Shown here: piece after piece, positions 23,738-33,542 of the stretch
Layout: the number at the start of each line of letters is the position of its first letter
Numbering within the stretch: the first letter of the stretch is position 1
NCBI GenBank assembly: GCA_934717855.1
Contig: CAKUZI010000001.1
Span: 1 to 64,000, forward strand
Length of the DNA stretch: 64,000 bases
Reading direction: 5' to 3'
Source of the DNA: an uncultured Candidatus Melainabacteria bacterium
GTDB lineage: Bacteria > Cyanobacteriota > Vampirovibrionia > Gastranaerophilales > Gastranaerophilaceae
Program-made: the position numbers and the translations under genes
The notes under the pieces: generated by a model
Seen by the model: the letters and a program-made list of their open reading frames with translations, nothing else
Databases searched by the model: none
Told to the model about the DNA's origin: nothing

Positions 23738-24731
23738 ATCTTTCTTCTTCTTTTAACTTTCTATTCATTAATTTTTCTAGTAATGCTTGTGGAGTAATAT
23801 CTGTGTAAACGGCTTCATAAATAGCGTTTGAAACAGGTACTTCAATATCAAGTTTTTTTGCAAGTTCGCAAATCGCCTTTGAAGTTTTTACACCCTCTGC
23901 AACAGAACCAAGTTCTGCCAAAATGTCGTTAATCTTCTTGCCTTTAGCAAGCATTGAGCCGACAGTATAATTCCTAGACATAGGGCTTGAACAAGTTGCA
24001 ATTAAGTCTCCCATTCCTGACAATCCGTATAATGTTGATGGATTTGCACCTAAATTGATACTAACACGAACGATTTCTGCCATTCCTCGTGTTAAAAGTG
24101 TTCCGGCACAGTTATCTCCTAAGCCCATAGTGTGCGCAAAGCCTGATGCGATAGCAATTACGTTTTTCAAAGAACCGCCAAGTTCAACGCCAATAACGTC
24201 TGTGTTTGTGTAAAGTCTGAATTTAGACGGTACATTCATTGCTTTTTGAACGAATTCTGCAATTTTTATATCTTCACAAGCAACTGATGCTGCTGTTGGT
24301 AATCCTGCTAAAACTTCTTTAGCTAAAGTCGGACCAGAAAGGATAGCAAGTTTTTGTTCCGGTAAAACATCTTTTATAACTTCAGACATTCTCATTAATG
24401 ATGGAACTTCGATTCCTTTTGAAGCATTTACTAAAACTTGTTCAGGTTTAATTCCTGCTTCTTTTAATTTTTCGCAAACATCTCGTGTTCCTGAAGTTGC
24501 AATAACTGATAAAATAATATCTGCTCCGGAAATTGCTTCTCTTAAGTCGGAAGAAATCTCTACTTTTTTATCTAATTGAACTTCTAATGGTTTTGATGTG
24601 TGTTTGTTTATTCTTAAATCGTCTGAAATGTCTTGCTCTCTACCCCAGACAGTTATTTCTTCAAAATTGTTAGTCAATAGCCAAGCTAAAGTTAAGCCCC
24701 AACATCCTGCACCAAGTACTGTTAATTTCAT
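23730..24731 (-). CDS. gpsA: Glycerol-3-phosphate dehydrogenase (NAD(P)+)
   Basis: GpsA reduces dihydroxyacetone phosphate to sn-glycerol 3-phosphate for phospholipid synthesis. The 333-residue protein has the Rossmann loop VLGAGCWGLTLAWLL, NASKGIE, LSGPTLAKEV, and the active-site region VELGGSLKNVIAIASG with the catalytic Lys. The first loop has C-W where GAWGTA is common. The 3' end runs into ricT by 8 bases, and murQ lies 10 bases upstream, so the three genes form one transcription unit. Confidence 0.95.
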   Translation of the reverse strand: MKLTVLGAGCWGLTLAWLLTNNFEEITVWGREQDISDDLRINKHTSKPLEVQLDKKVEISSDLREAISGADIILSVIATSGTRDVCEKLKEAGIKPEQVLVNASKGIEVPSLMRMSEVIKDVLPEQKLAILSGPTLAKEVLAGLPTAASVACEDIKIAEFVQKAMNVPSKFRLYTNTDVIGVELGGSLKNVIAIASGFAHTMGLGDNCAGTLLTRGMAEIVRVSINLGANPSTLYGLSGMGDLIATCSSPMSRNYTVGSMLAKGKKINDILAELGSVAEGVKTSKAICELAKKLDIEVPVSNAIYEAVYTDITPQALLEKLMNRKLKEEERYV

Positions 24732-24741
24732 AATCTCTCCT

Positions 24742-25635
24742 TTATACTGTCTGATATATTTTTAATAATTTGCGAAGAACTCCGCCATGTTTTCTTAATT
24801 CAAGTCTTGCTTTATCAGGATCAATTTTCATTAAAATTGAAACGATAGCTGTTTTAATTTCCCAATCACATTTTAATAATGTCGAAAGGGCTGTGCTATG
24901 AGGTGTGTTCGCAATTTCTGCAACAATTCTTATAGCTCTATCTTTAAGTTTTTCGTTTGTTGCTTTTAGGTCTATCATAAAGTTTTCGTATGTTTTACCA
25001 ATTTTTATCATAGAACCTGTTGTCAACATATTTAAAATCATTTTTGTCGCAGTTCCTGCTTTTAGTCTTGAAGATCCTGCGATAACTTCAGGGCCGACTT
25101 CTGCACAAATTACAAGTCCTGCTTCTTCGGCAATTTTGCCCTTTGAGTTACAAGTGATACCAATAGTTTTGCAGTTTACGTCTTCTGCTTTTTGCAAAAC
25201 GCCTAATAAATATTTAGGATTTCCACTTGCAGAAATTACGACCGCAACATCGTTTTCGGTTAAAACACCTGCATCACTGTAACCAAGTTCAAAATTGTCT
25301 TCTGCCCCTTCTACAGCTGTTCTGAAAGCACTATCTCCGCCAGCAATTATACCTTGTACCATATCTGGAGAAACGCTGAAAGTTGGAGGGCACTCTGAAG
25401 CGTCTAAGATACCTAATCTTCCGGAAGTGCCAGCGCCAAAGTAAAACAATTTCCCGCCTTTTAAAAACTGTTTAGCAATTAAATCAATCGCTTCTGCAAT
25501 GTGTTCAGTTTCTTCTTCGACAGCAAGGGCAACAAGTTTGTCCTCTTCATTCATTTTTTGAACCATTTCTACTGTTGAAAGAATATCTATGTCTTTAGTA
25601 TTCTCGTTTCTGTATTCGGTAATTACTTCACTCAT
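24742..25635 (-). CDS. murQ: N-acetylmuramic acid 6-phosphate etherase
   Basis: MurQ cleaves the lactyl ether of MurNAc-6-P to GlcNAc-6-P in cell-wall recycling. The 297-residue protein has a SIS domain with FYFGAGTSGRLGILDASECPP, ISASGNPKYL and GSSRLKAGTATKMILN, all family hallmarks. The catalytic Glu lies in the ASECPPTF region. No MurNAc PTS transporter or anhMurNAc kinase is adjacent, so the source of its substrate is not evident here. Confidence 0.95.
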   Translation of the reverse strand: MSEVITEYRNENTKDIDILSTVEMVQKMNEEDKLVALAVEEETEHIAEAIDLIAKQFLKGGKLFYFGAGTSGRLGILDASECPPTFSVSPDMVQGIIAGGDSAFRTAVEGAEDNFELGYSDAGVLTENDVAVVISASGNPKYLLGVLQKAEDVNCKTIGITCNSKGKIAEEAGLVICAEVGPEVIAGSSRLKAGTATKMILNMLTTGSMIKIGKTYENFMIDLKATNEKLKDRAIRIVAEIANTPHSTALSTLLKCDWEIKTAIVSILMKIDPDKARLELRKHGGVLRKLLKIYQTV

Positions 25636-25660
25636 ATCATACCCCGCACTAATATTTATA

Positions 25661-26122
25661 CTAAACCAATTTTAGCAAATTTGCCATTTCAATAGCTGTT
25701 TTAGCCGCGTCAGAACCTTTGTTTCCGGCTTTAGTTCCAGCTCTTTCGATAGCTTGTTCAATGTTTTCTGTTGTTAGAACTCCAAATATTACAGGAACCT
25801 CTGTTTGTAAGCTAACTTGTGCAATGCCTTTTGAAACTTCTGCACAAACATAATCATAATGAGAAGTTGCTCCTTTTATTACAGCACCAAGTGTAATAAT
25901 AGCATTGTATTTCCCTGTTTTTGCGAATTTTAAGGCAGTAATAGGAATTTCAAATGCTCCGGGAACTCTAACAATATCAATATTTTCTTCGGCAACTCCA
26001 TGGCGTCTTAGCTCATCTATTGCCCCTGATAAAAGTTTGGAACCAATAAAATCATTAAATCGTGATAAAATAATACAAAATTTTTCGTTACCTGCAACTA
26101 ACTGCCCTTCAAAAGTTTTCAT
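25661..26122 (-). CDS. ribH: 6,7-dimethyl-8-ribityllumazine synthase
   Basis: RibH condenses the pyrimidinedione intermediate with 3,4-dihydroxybutanone phosphate, the penultimate step of riboflavin synthesis. The 153-residue protein has VRVPGAFEIP, LGAVIKGATSHYDYV and the C-terminal KAGNKGSDAAKTAIEMANL. The catalytic His is in ATSHYDYV. Other rib genes are absent from the window, so this copy stands apart from the usual rib cluster. Confidence 0.97.
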   Translation of the reverse strand: MKTFEGQLVAGNEKFCIILSRFNDFIGSKLLSGAIDELRRHGVAEENIDIVRVPGAFEIPITALKFAKTGKYNAIITLGAVIKGATSHYDYVCAEVSKGIAQVSLQTEVPVIFGVLTTENIEQAIERAGTKAGNKGSDAAKTAIEMANLLKLV

Positions 26123-26198
26123 TTTTCCTCTCCTTTGTGCACATTATACGATATATAGGCGTTTTTTACAACTGTACGTAAAGATATATCACAGAATT

Positions 26199-26903
26199 TT
26201 ATCTAACAATTAGTGGTGCAAAAATTTTGTAAAAAATATAAATAGAAGCAATTACTAATAGTCCGCCACTAATTTTTAAAAGCCAATCGGAAAATTTGTA
26301 AAACCCTTTCCAATTTTTTAGATGAGAGGTTAAAAAACCTGCAAAAATTAAGATTAATCCTTGTCCTAAAGAGAATAGGAAAAGCATTATTATTGCATGC
26401 CAAATACTCGCAGAGAGAGACGCAAAAGCCATAATTCCTGCTAAAATCGGGGTAGAGCAAGGCGTTCCGGCAAGTGCAAAAACTCCGCCAAGTAAAATTG
26501 GGTACAAATATATGTTTGTACTGTCATTTCTGGGCATTTCTTTAATCATTACAGGAAGTTCAAAATCCAAAATCCCCATTAATTTTAACCCCATAACCAT
26601 AATTATGCCGGCAAGAAATATTCCGAAATATCCACCCGCAAAAGAAATGAAAACTTTTCCTGTTACGGCGCAAATTATTCCAATAATTGAAAAAACAATT
26701 GCTGTACCAAATACAAAAAATAACAATTGTATAAATGTTTTAATTGGTTTTTCTTTTGAATAACCTCCGATGTAGCCGATTATAATTGGAAGCATCGCAA
26801 GAGAGCATGGAGAAATAGAAGCAACCAAACCGCCCAAAAAAGAAAGAGCAAATAATAATGGCAAACTACCGTTTTGAGTAAAAAGACTTATATAATTCTC
26901 CAT
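26199..26903 (-). CDS. ccdA: CcdA-type cytochrome c biogenesis / thiol-disulfide transmembrane protein
   Basis: This 234-residue protein of the DsbD/CcdA transmembrane family has six hydrophobic segments. The paired-Cys regions SISPCSLAMLPIIIG and LAGTPCSTPILAGIM carry the two redox Cys that pass reducing power across the membrane. It is directly followed upstream by a thioredoxin-like gene on the same strand with no gap, so the pair probably forms one export route for electrons to extracytoplasmic thiols. The symbol reflects family, not a proven role in cytochrome maturation. Confidence 0.9.
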   Translation of the reverse strand: MENYISLFTQNGSLPLLFALSFLGGLVASISPCSLAMLPIIIGYIGGYSKEKPIKTFIQLLFFVFGTAIVFSIIGIICAVTGKVFISFAGGYFGIFLAGIIMVMGLKLMGILDFELPVMIKEMPRNDSTNIYLYPILLGGVFALAGTPCSTPILAGIMAFASLSASIWHAIIMLFLFSLGQGLILIFAGFLTSHLKNWKGFYKFSDWLLKISGGLLVIASIYIFYKIFAPLIVR

Positions 26904-27290
26904 TTACTTTAGCTCCTGCAAATATTTGTCCATCTGCTCTTTAGAAATTGCTCCCTCGATTCGTCGAATTTGGTGTCCGTCAGAATTAAGTAAAATAATT
27001 GTTGGAACTAATGTTACATTATATTTTTTTATTTGCTCATCTCCAAATGAGTTTTTATCTTGAACCTGAATTTCTGTTAAAACAATTTGATTGTTATATT
27101 TAGGAAAAATTTCTTTAAAAACTTTATTCATTGTTTGACAATCTAAGCACATTGCGGATGTGAATTTTATAACTTGCGGTTTGCCAGTTTCAGTTGTTTT
27201 TGCAGTTGACGAATTAGACATTGTCAAAGCCATGTACAACATAATTGGAATTGCAAAAATTAAAGATATAATAATTAGATTTTTCTTCAT
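26904..27290 (-). CDS. Membrane-anchored thioredoxin-like protein
   Basis: This 128-residue protein has an N-terminal signal-anchor helix (about 4-23) and a thioredoxin fold with active site C48-L-D-C51 and the cis-Pro motif VTLVPTIILLNSDG. It probably sits outside the cytoplasm. It is immediately upstream of the ccdA-like gene, whose product is the likely electron donor. It may reduce periplasmic disulfides. The CLDC active site differs from the standard CGPC. Confidence 0.88.
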   Translation of the reverse strand: MKKNLIIISLIFAIPIMLYMALTMSNSSTAKTTETGKPQVIKFTSAMCLDCQTMNKVFKEIFPKYNNQIVLTEIQVQDKNSFGDEQIKKYNVTLVPTIILLNSDGHQIRRIEGAISKEQMDKYLQELK

Positions 27291-27462
27291 GAAAAAACTC
27301 CTTTCTATTTGATTTTAGCATAAAATAAAAAGGGATTTATTCTAACCCTAAGTGGGGGATATTAAAGTATAAGATGTATAAGTGCGTAAAAGTTGTTCTT
27401 TAATATTTTAATGAATCGCAAATTTTGGCACTGTGGATTGTTTGAATAAATCCTACTCAGAA

Positions 27463-27627
27463 CTAAACATCTTCAGGAATAAAAAAGTCTACTTTGGATA
27501 ATAATTCTCTGGTGTGTTCGTAGCAACAAGAATTGTGACAAATCTCTTGATATTCCCTAACTATACTCAAAACATCGTCTACAGACATTTTTATAATTCG
27601 TCTTTCACCATCTATAATTCTAGCCAT
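27463..27627 (-). CDS. Small protein of unknown function (54 residues)
   Basis: ATG 27627 has AAAGGA eight bases upstream. The ORF ends at TAG 27463. The product begins MARIIDGERRIIKMSVDDV and contains three Cys in CHNSCCYEH, which might bind metal. It lies alone in the 500-base gap between the thioredoxin-like gene and rpoC2. Nothing else is seen in that gap apart from the rpoC2 terminator. Confidence 0.55.
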   Translation of the reverse strand: MARIIDGERRIIKMSVDDVLSIVREYQEICHNSCCYEHTRELLSKVDFFIPEDV

Positions 27628-27737
27628 AACCTAATTCCTTTCAAGATTATTTACGGTTTTTTTATAAAAAACTTTTAACAAATCATTTGATAAGTTTAGA
27701 AAAAAAGTTTCAAAAAATAATAAAAATTTTAAAAATA

Positions 27738-27767
27738 AAAACGACCTCTTGATTAAGAGGTCGTTTT
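27738..27767 (-). terminator. Intrinsic terminator of rpoB-rpoC1-rpoC2
   Basis: AAAACGACCTCTT (27738-27750), loop GATT and AAGAGGTCGTTTT (27755-27767) form a 13-bp perfect stem with A/T tails on both sides. It follows the rpoC2 stop by about 20 bases and could act in both directions. Confidence 0.92.
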
Positions 27768-27788
27768 TCGAATATAGTTAACGTTGAA

Positions 27789-30700
27789 TTATTCTTCGTT
27801 ATCGTCACCTAATTGGAAATCAGGAGCGCCGAACATACCTTCGATTTCTTCCAAAATCGCAGATGGTTTACGAGCTTGATTCCTTTGAGCAACTGCACGT
27901 TTTCTTTCTTCACGTTCTTTTTCTTCGTTAGCATTTGATAAGTGATGGAAACCTGTACCTGCAGGGATTAGACGACCGATGATAACGTTTTCTTTCAAAC
28001 CTCTCAACAAGTCTTTCTTTCCATCTACCGCAGCTTCTGTCAAGATTCTTGTTGTTTCTTGGAATGATGCTGCAGAAATGAAGCTTTCAGTGTTCAAAGA
28101 CGCTTTTGTGATACCTAACAACATGTATTCACAAGTTGCTGGAGTTCCGCCTTTTTCTTCAACTTCATGATTTTCTTTTTCAAATGTTTGCATTTCAACA
28201 AGTTCACCAGGTAACAATGTTGTATCACCTGCATCAACAATTTTAACTTTCTTAGTCATTTGTCTTACGATGATTTCAACGTGTTTATCAGCGATTTCTA
28301 CGCCCTGTGAACGATATACTCTTTGAACTTCGTCTACCAAGTATTGTTGAGCAGCCTCAGGTCCGCAAAGTCTGATTACATCGTGTGGGTTCAAAGGACC
28401 ACTTGTCAAAGGTTGACCTTTTGTAATCTTTTGTTTGTTTTGAACAACAATGTTTGCATCAATTGCATACTTGATTTCAGTTCTGCCATTTTCAGTTACT
28501 AAGAACAATCTTGGCAAATCATCATCTGTTTCGATCTCTGCAATACCGTCTTCTTCTGCCAAAATAGCACAATCTTTAGGTTTACGACCTTCAAGAAGTT
28601 CTTCAACTCTCGGCAAACCTTGAACGATGTCGCCTGTTTTTTGTCTTTCGAATACCAATGTTGCAATGTTATCACCGCGTAGAACCAAAGCCCCTGCTTC
28701 AACCTGTAACATAGTACCTGGGCTGATTAAATAAGGACGACCGTTTCTGATTGAAATTTCACCCTTGTTAACAGCTGTAACCATACCTGAAACAGTTGAT
28801 TTTTCTCCGCTATCAGCAAGCAATCCATCAAGTCTTACAAAATCACCTTTTTTAACAAGAGCTTTACCCTTAACTGCGATTTTTTCTTCATAATTAGCGC
28901 TTGTCAATAACAATCTTCTTGCATCTTCTCTATCTGATTTAATTGATGCAACACCATCATTGATAGCCAATACTTGAGTTTTAGCAACCGGTGTTTTTGG
29001 ATCAATTACTTGACCGTCTTTAACAAGAAGTTCTGTTTGAAGTGAAGACATAGTCTTAGCATTACCTTCAAATTCACGACGAACAATCAAGTTTTCAAGA
29101 ACAACAATTCTTAAATTGTCTTGTTCATCAAGTTCTACCATACCTTTAAGGTGTGATAAGTAACCTTGCATTTGAAGAACTAAACTTGTTCTTGTAATTG
29201 TTGAACCGTCAAGGTTTCTAACTCTAGCACCATCTTTGTATTGCAATTGAGTAACAGGAACGATATCAATCAAATTATCTGATGTGTTAAATTTAATTGA
29301 AACATTCTTTTGTTCAACTTCCAATACTTGAACAGGTCTTACCAAGATTTGAATTGGTTGGTTAGAAATGCTGTCTTCATCAATTGAAAGACTTGTATCT
29401 AATTCTTCATCCAAATCATCAATATCAATGTCATCCATTGAAGAATCCATAATTGTAACGATTGAAGTTTCTTTAGCTTTAATTCCGTCAGCAATTACAG
29501 TACCTTTCTTAACAACTTCACCTTCATCAATTTTCAATTCAGAAACACTTGATAATGTGTGAACTTCACCAGGTCTGATTGTAATTTCGTGGATTACGTC
29601 ATTGTATTCTTTGAATTCAACAACACCGTCAATGTGGCAGTATACGTCTTTTACAACTTCTGTACCAGCAGTAACATGAGTTCCGTTTTCAACCATTTTC
29701 AAAGAAGAATCTTTGTTAATTTGGTGAATTTCTTCCGGAATAAATACTACAGAACCAGGTTTTGTAATAATTTGGTTTTCATCAACTTCAACATCAACGT
29801 ATCTGATTTCACCAGATGAAGCAACTGCACATTCATCATCAATAAGTTCGGCGATAATCATACCATTTTCAACTGTTGTATCAACAGGAGCTTTAACGAT
29901 ATATTTTTCACCTGTTTTATTAACTGTCCACAATTGTTCTTTCTTAGTTTGTTCAAATGTTGCGTTTTCAGGCATCAATGAAGCGATTACAATTGTCAAT
30001 TCTTTACCTTGAACAATTTTTTCAATCTTTTTACCTTCAAATTTAACCTCTTCGATAACTAAATCTTCACCGAAACGAACTTCACCGCCGTGTTCTGAAA
30101 TAGTTAATGTTTCAGCAAGTTTTTCACCTTCTTTGATAGCTTGACCGTCTTTTACAAGAACTTTTGAGCCACCTGGAAGGTTGTAAACATCACCGCCAAG
30201 AACCCAGATAATACCTTGTTTGTTTGTAGTTCTTGAAATGTTACCTTGTCTGTCTTTCTTTTCGTCAGCTACGAAATCTTCGTATAATACTTCACCTGAT
30301 AAATCAGATGTAATATCTTTTGTAGCTTTTTCTGTTAAACGAGAACCAGAACCTTGAGCTGCCGGTTCAAATTGAGCCAATTTGAAACCTTTTTTAACTT
30401 GCATTCCGTTAGTAAAGAATACTGTTGAACCTGCTGGAATGTGGTATTTTTCAGTTCTTTTTGCACCTTTTAGTTCAATATCTGTTTCATAGTTAGAAAT
30501 ATTTACGATATCACCGTGACGAGTTCTTAATTCTCTTGTTTTAACATTAGAAATAACTTCACCGTCTTGTTTTGCGATAACTTCTTTAATAGCATCTTTA
30601 ACGCCAACCGCACCACCGGTGTGGAATGTTCTCATGGTAAGCTGTGTACCAGGTTCACCAATTGATTGAGCTGCGATAATACCGATTGCTTCACCGATAT

Positions 30701-31649
30701 CAACAAGTTTTTGAGTTGTCATTGCCCAACCGTAACATTTTTGACAGATACCGTATTCAAGACCGCAAGTTAAACCTGAACGAACTTTAAGTTCTTGTAA
30801 TTTCAAGTGAGAAACTTTCTTAACGTCTTCTCTGTTCATTGTAGTTCCAGCAGTAACAAGAACTGTTCCGTCTGTATCCTTGATGTCTTCTGCAATTGTT
30901 CTTCCTAGCAATCTGTCGATTAGAGGAACAATTACGTTATCACCATCAGTGATAGGTTTCATGTTAATTGATTTTGTAGTGTGGCAATCGTCAGCACGAA
31001 TGATAACATCTTGTGCAACGTCAACCAAACGTCTTGTCAAATAACCTGAATCGGCTGTTTTCAACGCTGTATCTACAAGCCCTTTTCTTGCACCATATGA
31101 TGAAATGATGTATTCAGTAACGGATAAGCCTTCTTTAAAGTTTGATTTAATCGGCAAGTCGATGATTTGACCTTGTGCGTCTGCCATCAAACCTCTCATA
31201 CCTACCAACTGAGATACCTGTGACAAGTTACCTCTGGCACCAGAGAATGCCATCATATATACCGGGTTTAATTTATCAAAATTTTCAACTACTTGAGAAG
31301 TCAATTTTGCTGTTGTTTCAGACCAAGTGTCAATAACTTTTGTATATCTTTCAACTTCAGTGATTTCACCTTTCAAGTATCTGTTTGTTGATTTTTCGAT
31401 TTCAGATTCAGCTTCTTGTAGCAATTCCTTTTTAATTGCCGGAACTTGTAAGTCTGCGATAGAAATTGTCGTTCCGGATTTAGTAGCATACCTGTAGCCG
31501 AGATTTTTAAGGCTGTTAGCCAATTCTGCGGTTTTAGCTCCGCCAAACTCTAGATACATTTGTGATAGCAAATTGTTTAAACCTTTTTTATCCATTTGCT
31601 TGTTAATGAAATCTACAGTTTTTTTAGCATGTGTGTATGTTGTTTCCAT
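27789..31649 (-). CDS. rpoC2: DNA-directed RNA polymerase subunit beta'' (RpoC2)
   Basis: This 1286-residue protein corresponds to the C-terminal two-thirds of bacterial beta'. It has the bridge-helix/trigger-loop region (GARGNLSQVSQLVGMRG, GEPGTQLTMRTFHTGG), zinc-site Cys residues (CGLEYGICQKCYGW), a large insertion of repeated sandwich-barrel hybrid motifs (about 370-1000) as in Cyanobacteria, and the C-terminal GVEIADKHVEIIVRQM. The split into C1 and C2 is a hallmark of the cyanobacterial lineage. It lies 76 bases after rpoC1 in the rpoB operon. Confidence 0.97.
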   Translation of the reverse strand: METTYTHAKKTVDFINKQMDKKGLNNLLSQMYLEFGGAKTAELANSLKNLGYRYATKSGTTISIADLQVPAIKKELLQEAESEIEKSTNRYLKGEITEVERYTKVIDTWSETTAKLTSQVVENFDKLNPVYMMAFSGARGNLSQVSQLVGMRGLMADAQGQIIDLPIKSNFKEGLSVTEYIISSYGARKGLVDTALKTADSGYLTRRLVDVAQDVIIRADDCHTTKSINMKPITDGDNVIVPLIDRLLGRTIAEDIKDTDGTVLVTAGTTMNREDVKKVSHLKLQELKVRSGLTCGLEYGICQKCYGWAMTTQKLVDIGEAIGIIAAQSIGEPGTQLTMRTFHTGGAVGVKDAIKEVIAKQDGEVISNVKTRELRTRHGDIVNISNYETDIELKGAKRTEKYHIPAGSTVFFTNGMQVKKGFKLAQFEPAAQGSGSRLTEKATKDITSDLSGEVLYEDFVADEKKDRQGNISRTTNKQGIIWVLGGDVYNLPGGSKVLVKDGQAIKEGEKLAETLTISEHGGEVRFGEDLVIEEVKFEGKKIEKIVQGKELTIVIASLMPENATFEQTKKEQLWTVNKTGEKYIVKAPVDTTVENGMIIAELIDDECAVASSGEIRYVDVEVDENQIITKPGSVVFIPEEIHQINKDSSLKMVENGTHVTAGTEVVKDVYCHIDGVVEFKEYNDVIHEITIRPGEVHTLSSVSELKIDEGEVVKKGTVIADGIKAKETSIVTIMDSSMDDIDIDDLDEELDTSLSIDEDSISNQPIQILVRPVQVLEVEQKNVSIKFNTSDNLIDIVPVTQLQYKDGARVRNLDGSTITRTSLVLQMQGYLSHLKGMVELDEQDNLRIVVLENLIVRREFEGNAKTMSSLQTELLVKDGQVIDPKTPVAKTQVLAINDGVASIKSDREDARRLLLTSANYEEKIAVKGKALVKKGDFVRLDGLLADSGEKSTVSGMVTAVNKGEISIRNGRPYLISPGTMLQVEAGALVLRGDNIATLVFERQKTGDIVQGLPRVEELLEGRKPKDCAILAEEDGIAEIETDDDLPRLFLVTENGRTEIKYAIDANIVVQNKQKITKGQPLTSGPLNPHDVIRLCGPEAAQQYLVDEVQRVYRSQGVEIADKHVEIIVRQMTKKVKIVDAGDTTLLPGELVEMQTFEKENHEVEEKGGTPATCEYMLLGITKASLNTESFISAASFQETTRILTEAAVDGKKDLLRGLKENVIIGRLIPAGTGFHHLSNANEEKEREERKRAVAQRNQARKPSAILEEIEGMFGAPDFQLGDDNEE

Positions 31650-31725
31650 TATACTTATATCCTTTTTTAATAAATAATTGCATTTTTTTAATAGTCTTAG
31701 GGCATTGAAAGCCCTAAGAACTTAT

Positions 31726-33435
31726 TTACGCCAAAGCATTTCTTACAGCTTCGTTAAAGATAATTCTTCCTGCTGTTGTTTCAAGTCTTTCGCCGTGTTC
31801 ATCTCTTACAATAATTTTATCGTGAAGTTCAATTACACCGACTTCAAGAGCTGAAATTGCATCTTGGAAGTTGTAGAAATATCCTTTAGGTTCCATTTCA
31901 GGATTTTTCAAGATTGTCAAGTAGTACATACCCAATACCATATCCTGTGTAGGAGTGATGATTGGTTTACCTGTAGCCGGAGCTAAGATGTTGTTTGTAG
32001 CTAACATTAACATTCTTGCTTCTGTTTGAGCTTCAATTGATAGTGGAACGTGAACAGCCATTTGGTCACCGTCGAAGTCGGCGTTAAACGCTGTACATAC
32101 TAATGGGTGAAGTTGGATTGCACGACCTTCTACCAATTTAGGTTCAAATGCCTGAATACCTAATCTGTGAAGAGTTGGGGCACGGTTCAATAGAACTGGG
32201 TGTCCTTCAATTACCTCTTCTAATATATCCCAAACGACTGCTTCAGAACGTTCAATTTTCTTCTTAGCAGATTTAATATTTTGAACGTATCCTCTTTCAA
32301 TCAATTTGTTAACAACAAATGGTTTAAACAATTCGATAGCCATTTCTTTTGGCAAACCGCATTGATTTAATTTCAATTGCGGACCTACTACGATAACTGA
32401 ACGACCTGAGTAGTCAACACGTTTACCAAGTAAGTTTTGACGGAAACGACCTTGTTTACCTTCAATAATGTTAGACAATGATTTTAATGCTCTGTTGTTA
32501 GGACCAACAACTGTTCTTCCGCGTCTGCCGTTATCAATTAAAGCATCAACAGCTTCTTGCAACATACGTTTTTCGTTACGTACGATGATTTCCGGAGCCC
32601 CCATTTCTAACAATCTTTGCAAACGGTTATTTCTATTAATTACACGTCTGTACAAGTCGTTCAAATCAGATGTAGCAAAACGGCCACCGTCCAATTGAAC
32701 CATCGGTCTCAAATCCGGAGGAGTAACAGGAAGTACATCCATAATCATCCAAGTTGGATCTGTTTCTGATGAAATCAATGAATCTAATAATCTTAAACGT
32801 TTGATTAATTTACTTTTCTTTTGTACAGAATTTACAGTTCCTGCAAGTTCTGTTCTAATTTCTTCTGCCAAACCTTTTACGTCGATTTCAGCAAGAAGTT
32901 CTTTAATAGCTTCAGCACCGATACCTACTTTCAATTCAGAATCTTCGTGTTCAGCCATATAATCTTCATATTCTTCTTCTGATAAAAGTTGAAGTTTTTT
33001 GAAATCACTTTCGCCAGCATCTAGAACAACGTAATTGTTGAAGTAAATAACTTGTTCCAAATCTTTTAAAGTCATATCAAGAAGTAATCCCAAATATGAC
33101 GGAATACCTTTTAGGAACCAAATGTGAGAAACAGGGGCAGCAAGTTTAATGTGACCCATTCTTTGACGTCTCACTTTTGAATCTGTAACTTCAACACCGC
33201 ATCGTTCACAAATGATGCCCTTGTGTCTTACTCTTTTATATTTACCGCAATAGCATTCCCAGTCTTTTGTTGGTCCAAAAATTCTTTCGCAGAAAAGACC
33301 ATCACGTTCCGGTTTTAGCGTACGATAGTTGATTGTTTCCGGTTTAGTAACTTCGCCGTAAGACCATTTAAGTATTCTTTCCGGTGAAGCGATACTAATT
33401 CGTATATAGTCAAAATAATCTATGCTTGTTGACAT
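31726..33435 (-). CDS. rpoC1: DNA-directed RNA polymerase subunit gamma (RpoC1)
   Basis: This 569-residue N-terminal part of beta' contains the zinc-binding domain (CYCGKYKRVRHKGIICERCG), the rudder and lid region (LLGKRVDYSGRSVIVVGP) and the catalytic loop NADFDGDQMAVHVPLS with the three Mg-binding Asp. The length is a little shorter than usual in Cyanobacteria (about 620). It is separated from rpoB by 107 bases that hold a palindromic heptamer repeat. Confidence 0.97.
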   Translation of the reverse strand: MSTSIDYFDYIRISIASPERILKWSYGEVTKPETINYRTLKPERDGLFCERIFGPTKDWECYCGKYKRVRHKGIICERCGVEVTDSKVRRQRMGHIKLAAPVSHIWFLKGIPSYLGLLLDMTLKDLEQVIYFNNYVVLDAGESDFKKLQLLSEEEYEDYMAEHEDSELKVGIGAEAIKELLAEIDVKGLAEEIRTELAGTVNSVQKKSKLIKRLRLLDSLISSETDPTWMIMDVLPVTPPDLRPMVQLDGGRFATSDLNDLYRRVINRNNRLQRLLEMGAPEIIVRNEKRMLQEAVDALIDNGRRGRTVVGPNNRALKSLSNIIEGKQGRFRQNLLGKRVDYSGRSVIVVGPQLKLNQCGLPKEMAIELFKPFVVNKLIERGYVQNIKSAKKKIERSEAVVWDILEEVIEGHPVLLNRAPTLHRLGIQAFEPKLVEGRAIQLHPLVCTAFNADFDGDQMAVHVPLSIEAQTEARMLMLATNNILAPATGKPIITPTQDMVLGMYYLTILKNPEMEPKGYFYNFQDAISALEVGVIELHDKIIVRDEHGERLETTAGRIIFNEAVRNALA

Positions 33436-33462
33436 TGTTTGTCTTTCTCCTTTTTATATTTT

Positions 33463-33540
33463 AGTGAGTGGTGAGGAGTGAGTTGTGAATAGTTCTTTTC
33501 ATAAATAATCTATTCACTACTCACCATTCACTATTCACTT
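33463..33540. repeat. Palindromic heptamer element between rpoB and rpoC1
   Basis: The left arm (33463-33492) and right arm (33510-33540) are imperfect complements. The right arm reads as heptamers CTATTCA, CTACTCA, CCATTCA, CTATTCA, CTT. The element ends two bases before the rpoB stop codon and fills most of the gap inside an essential operon. Confidence 0.85.
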
Positions 33541-33542
33541 AA

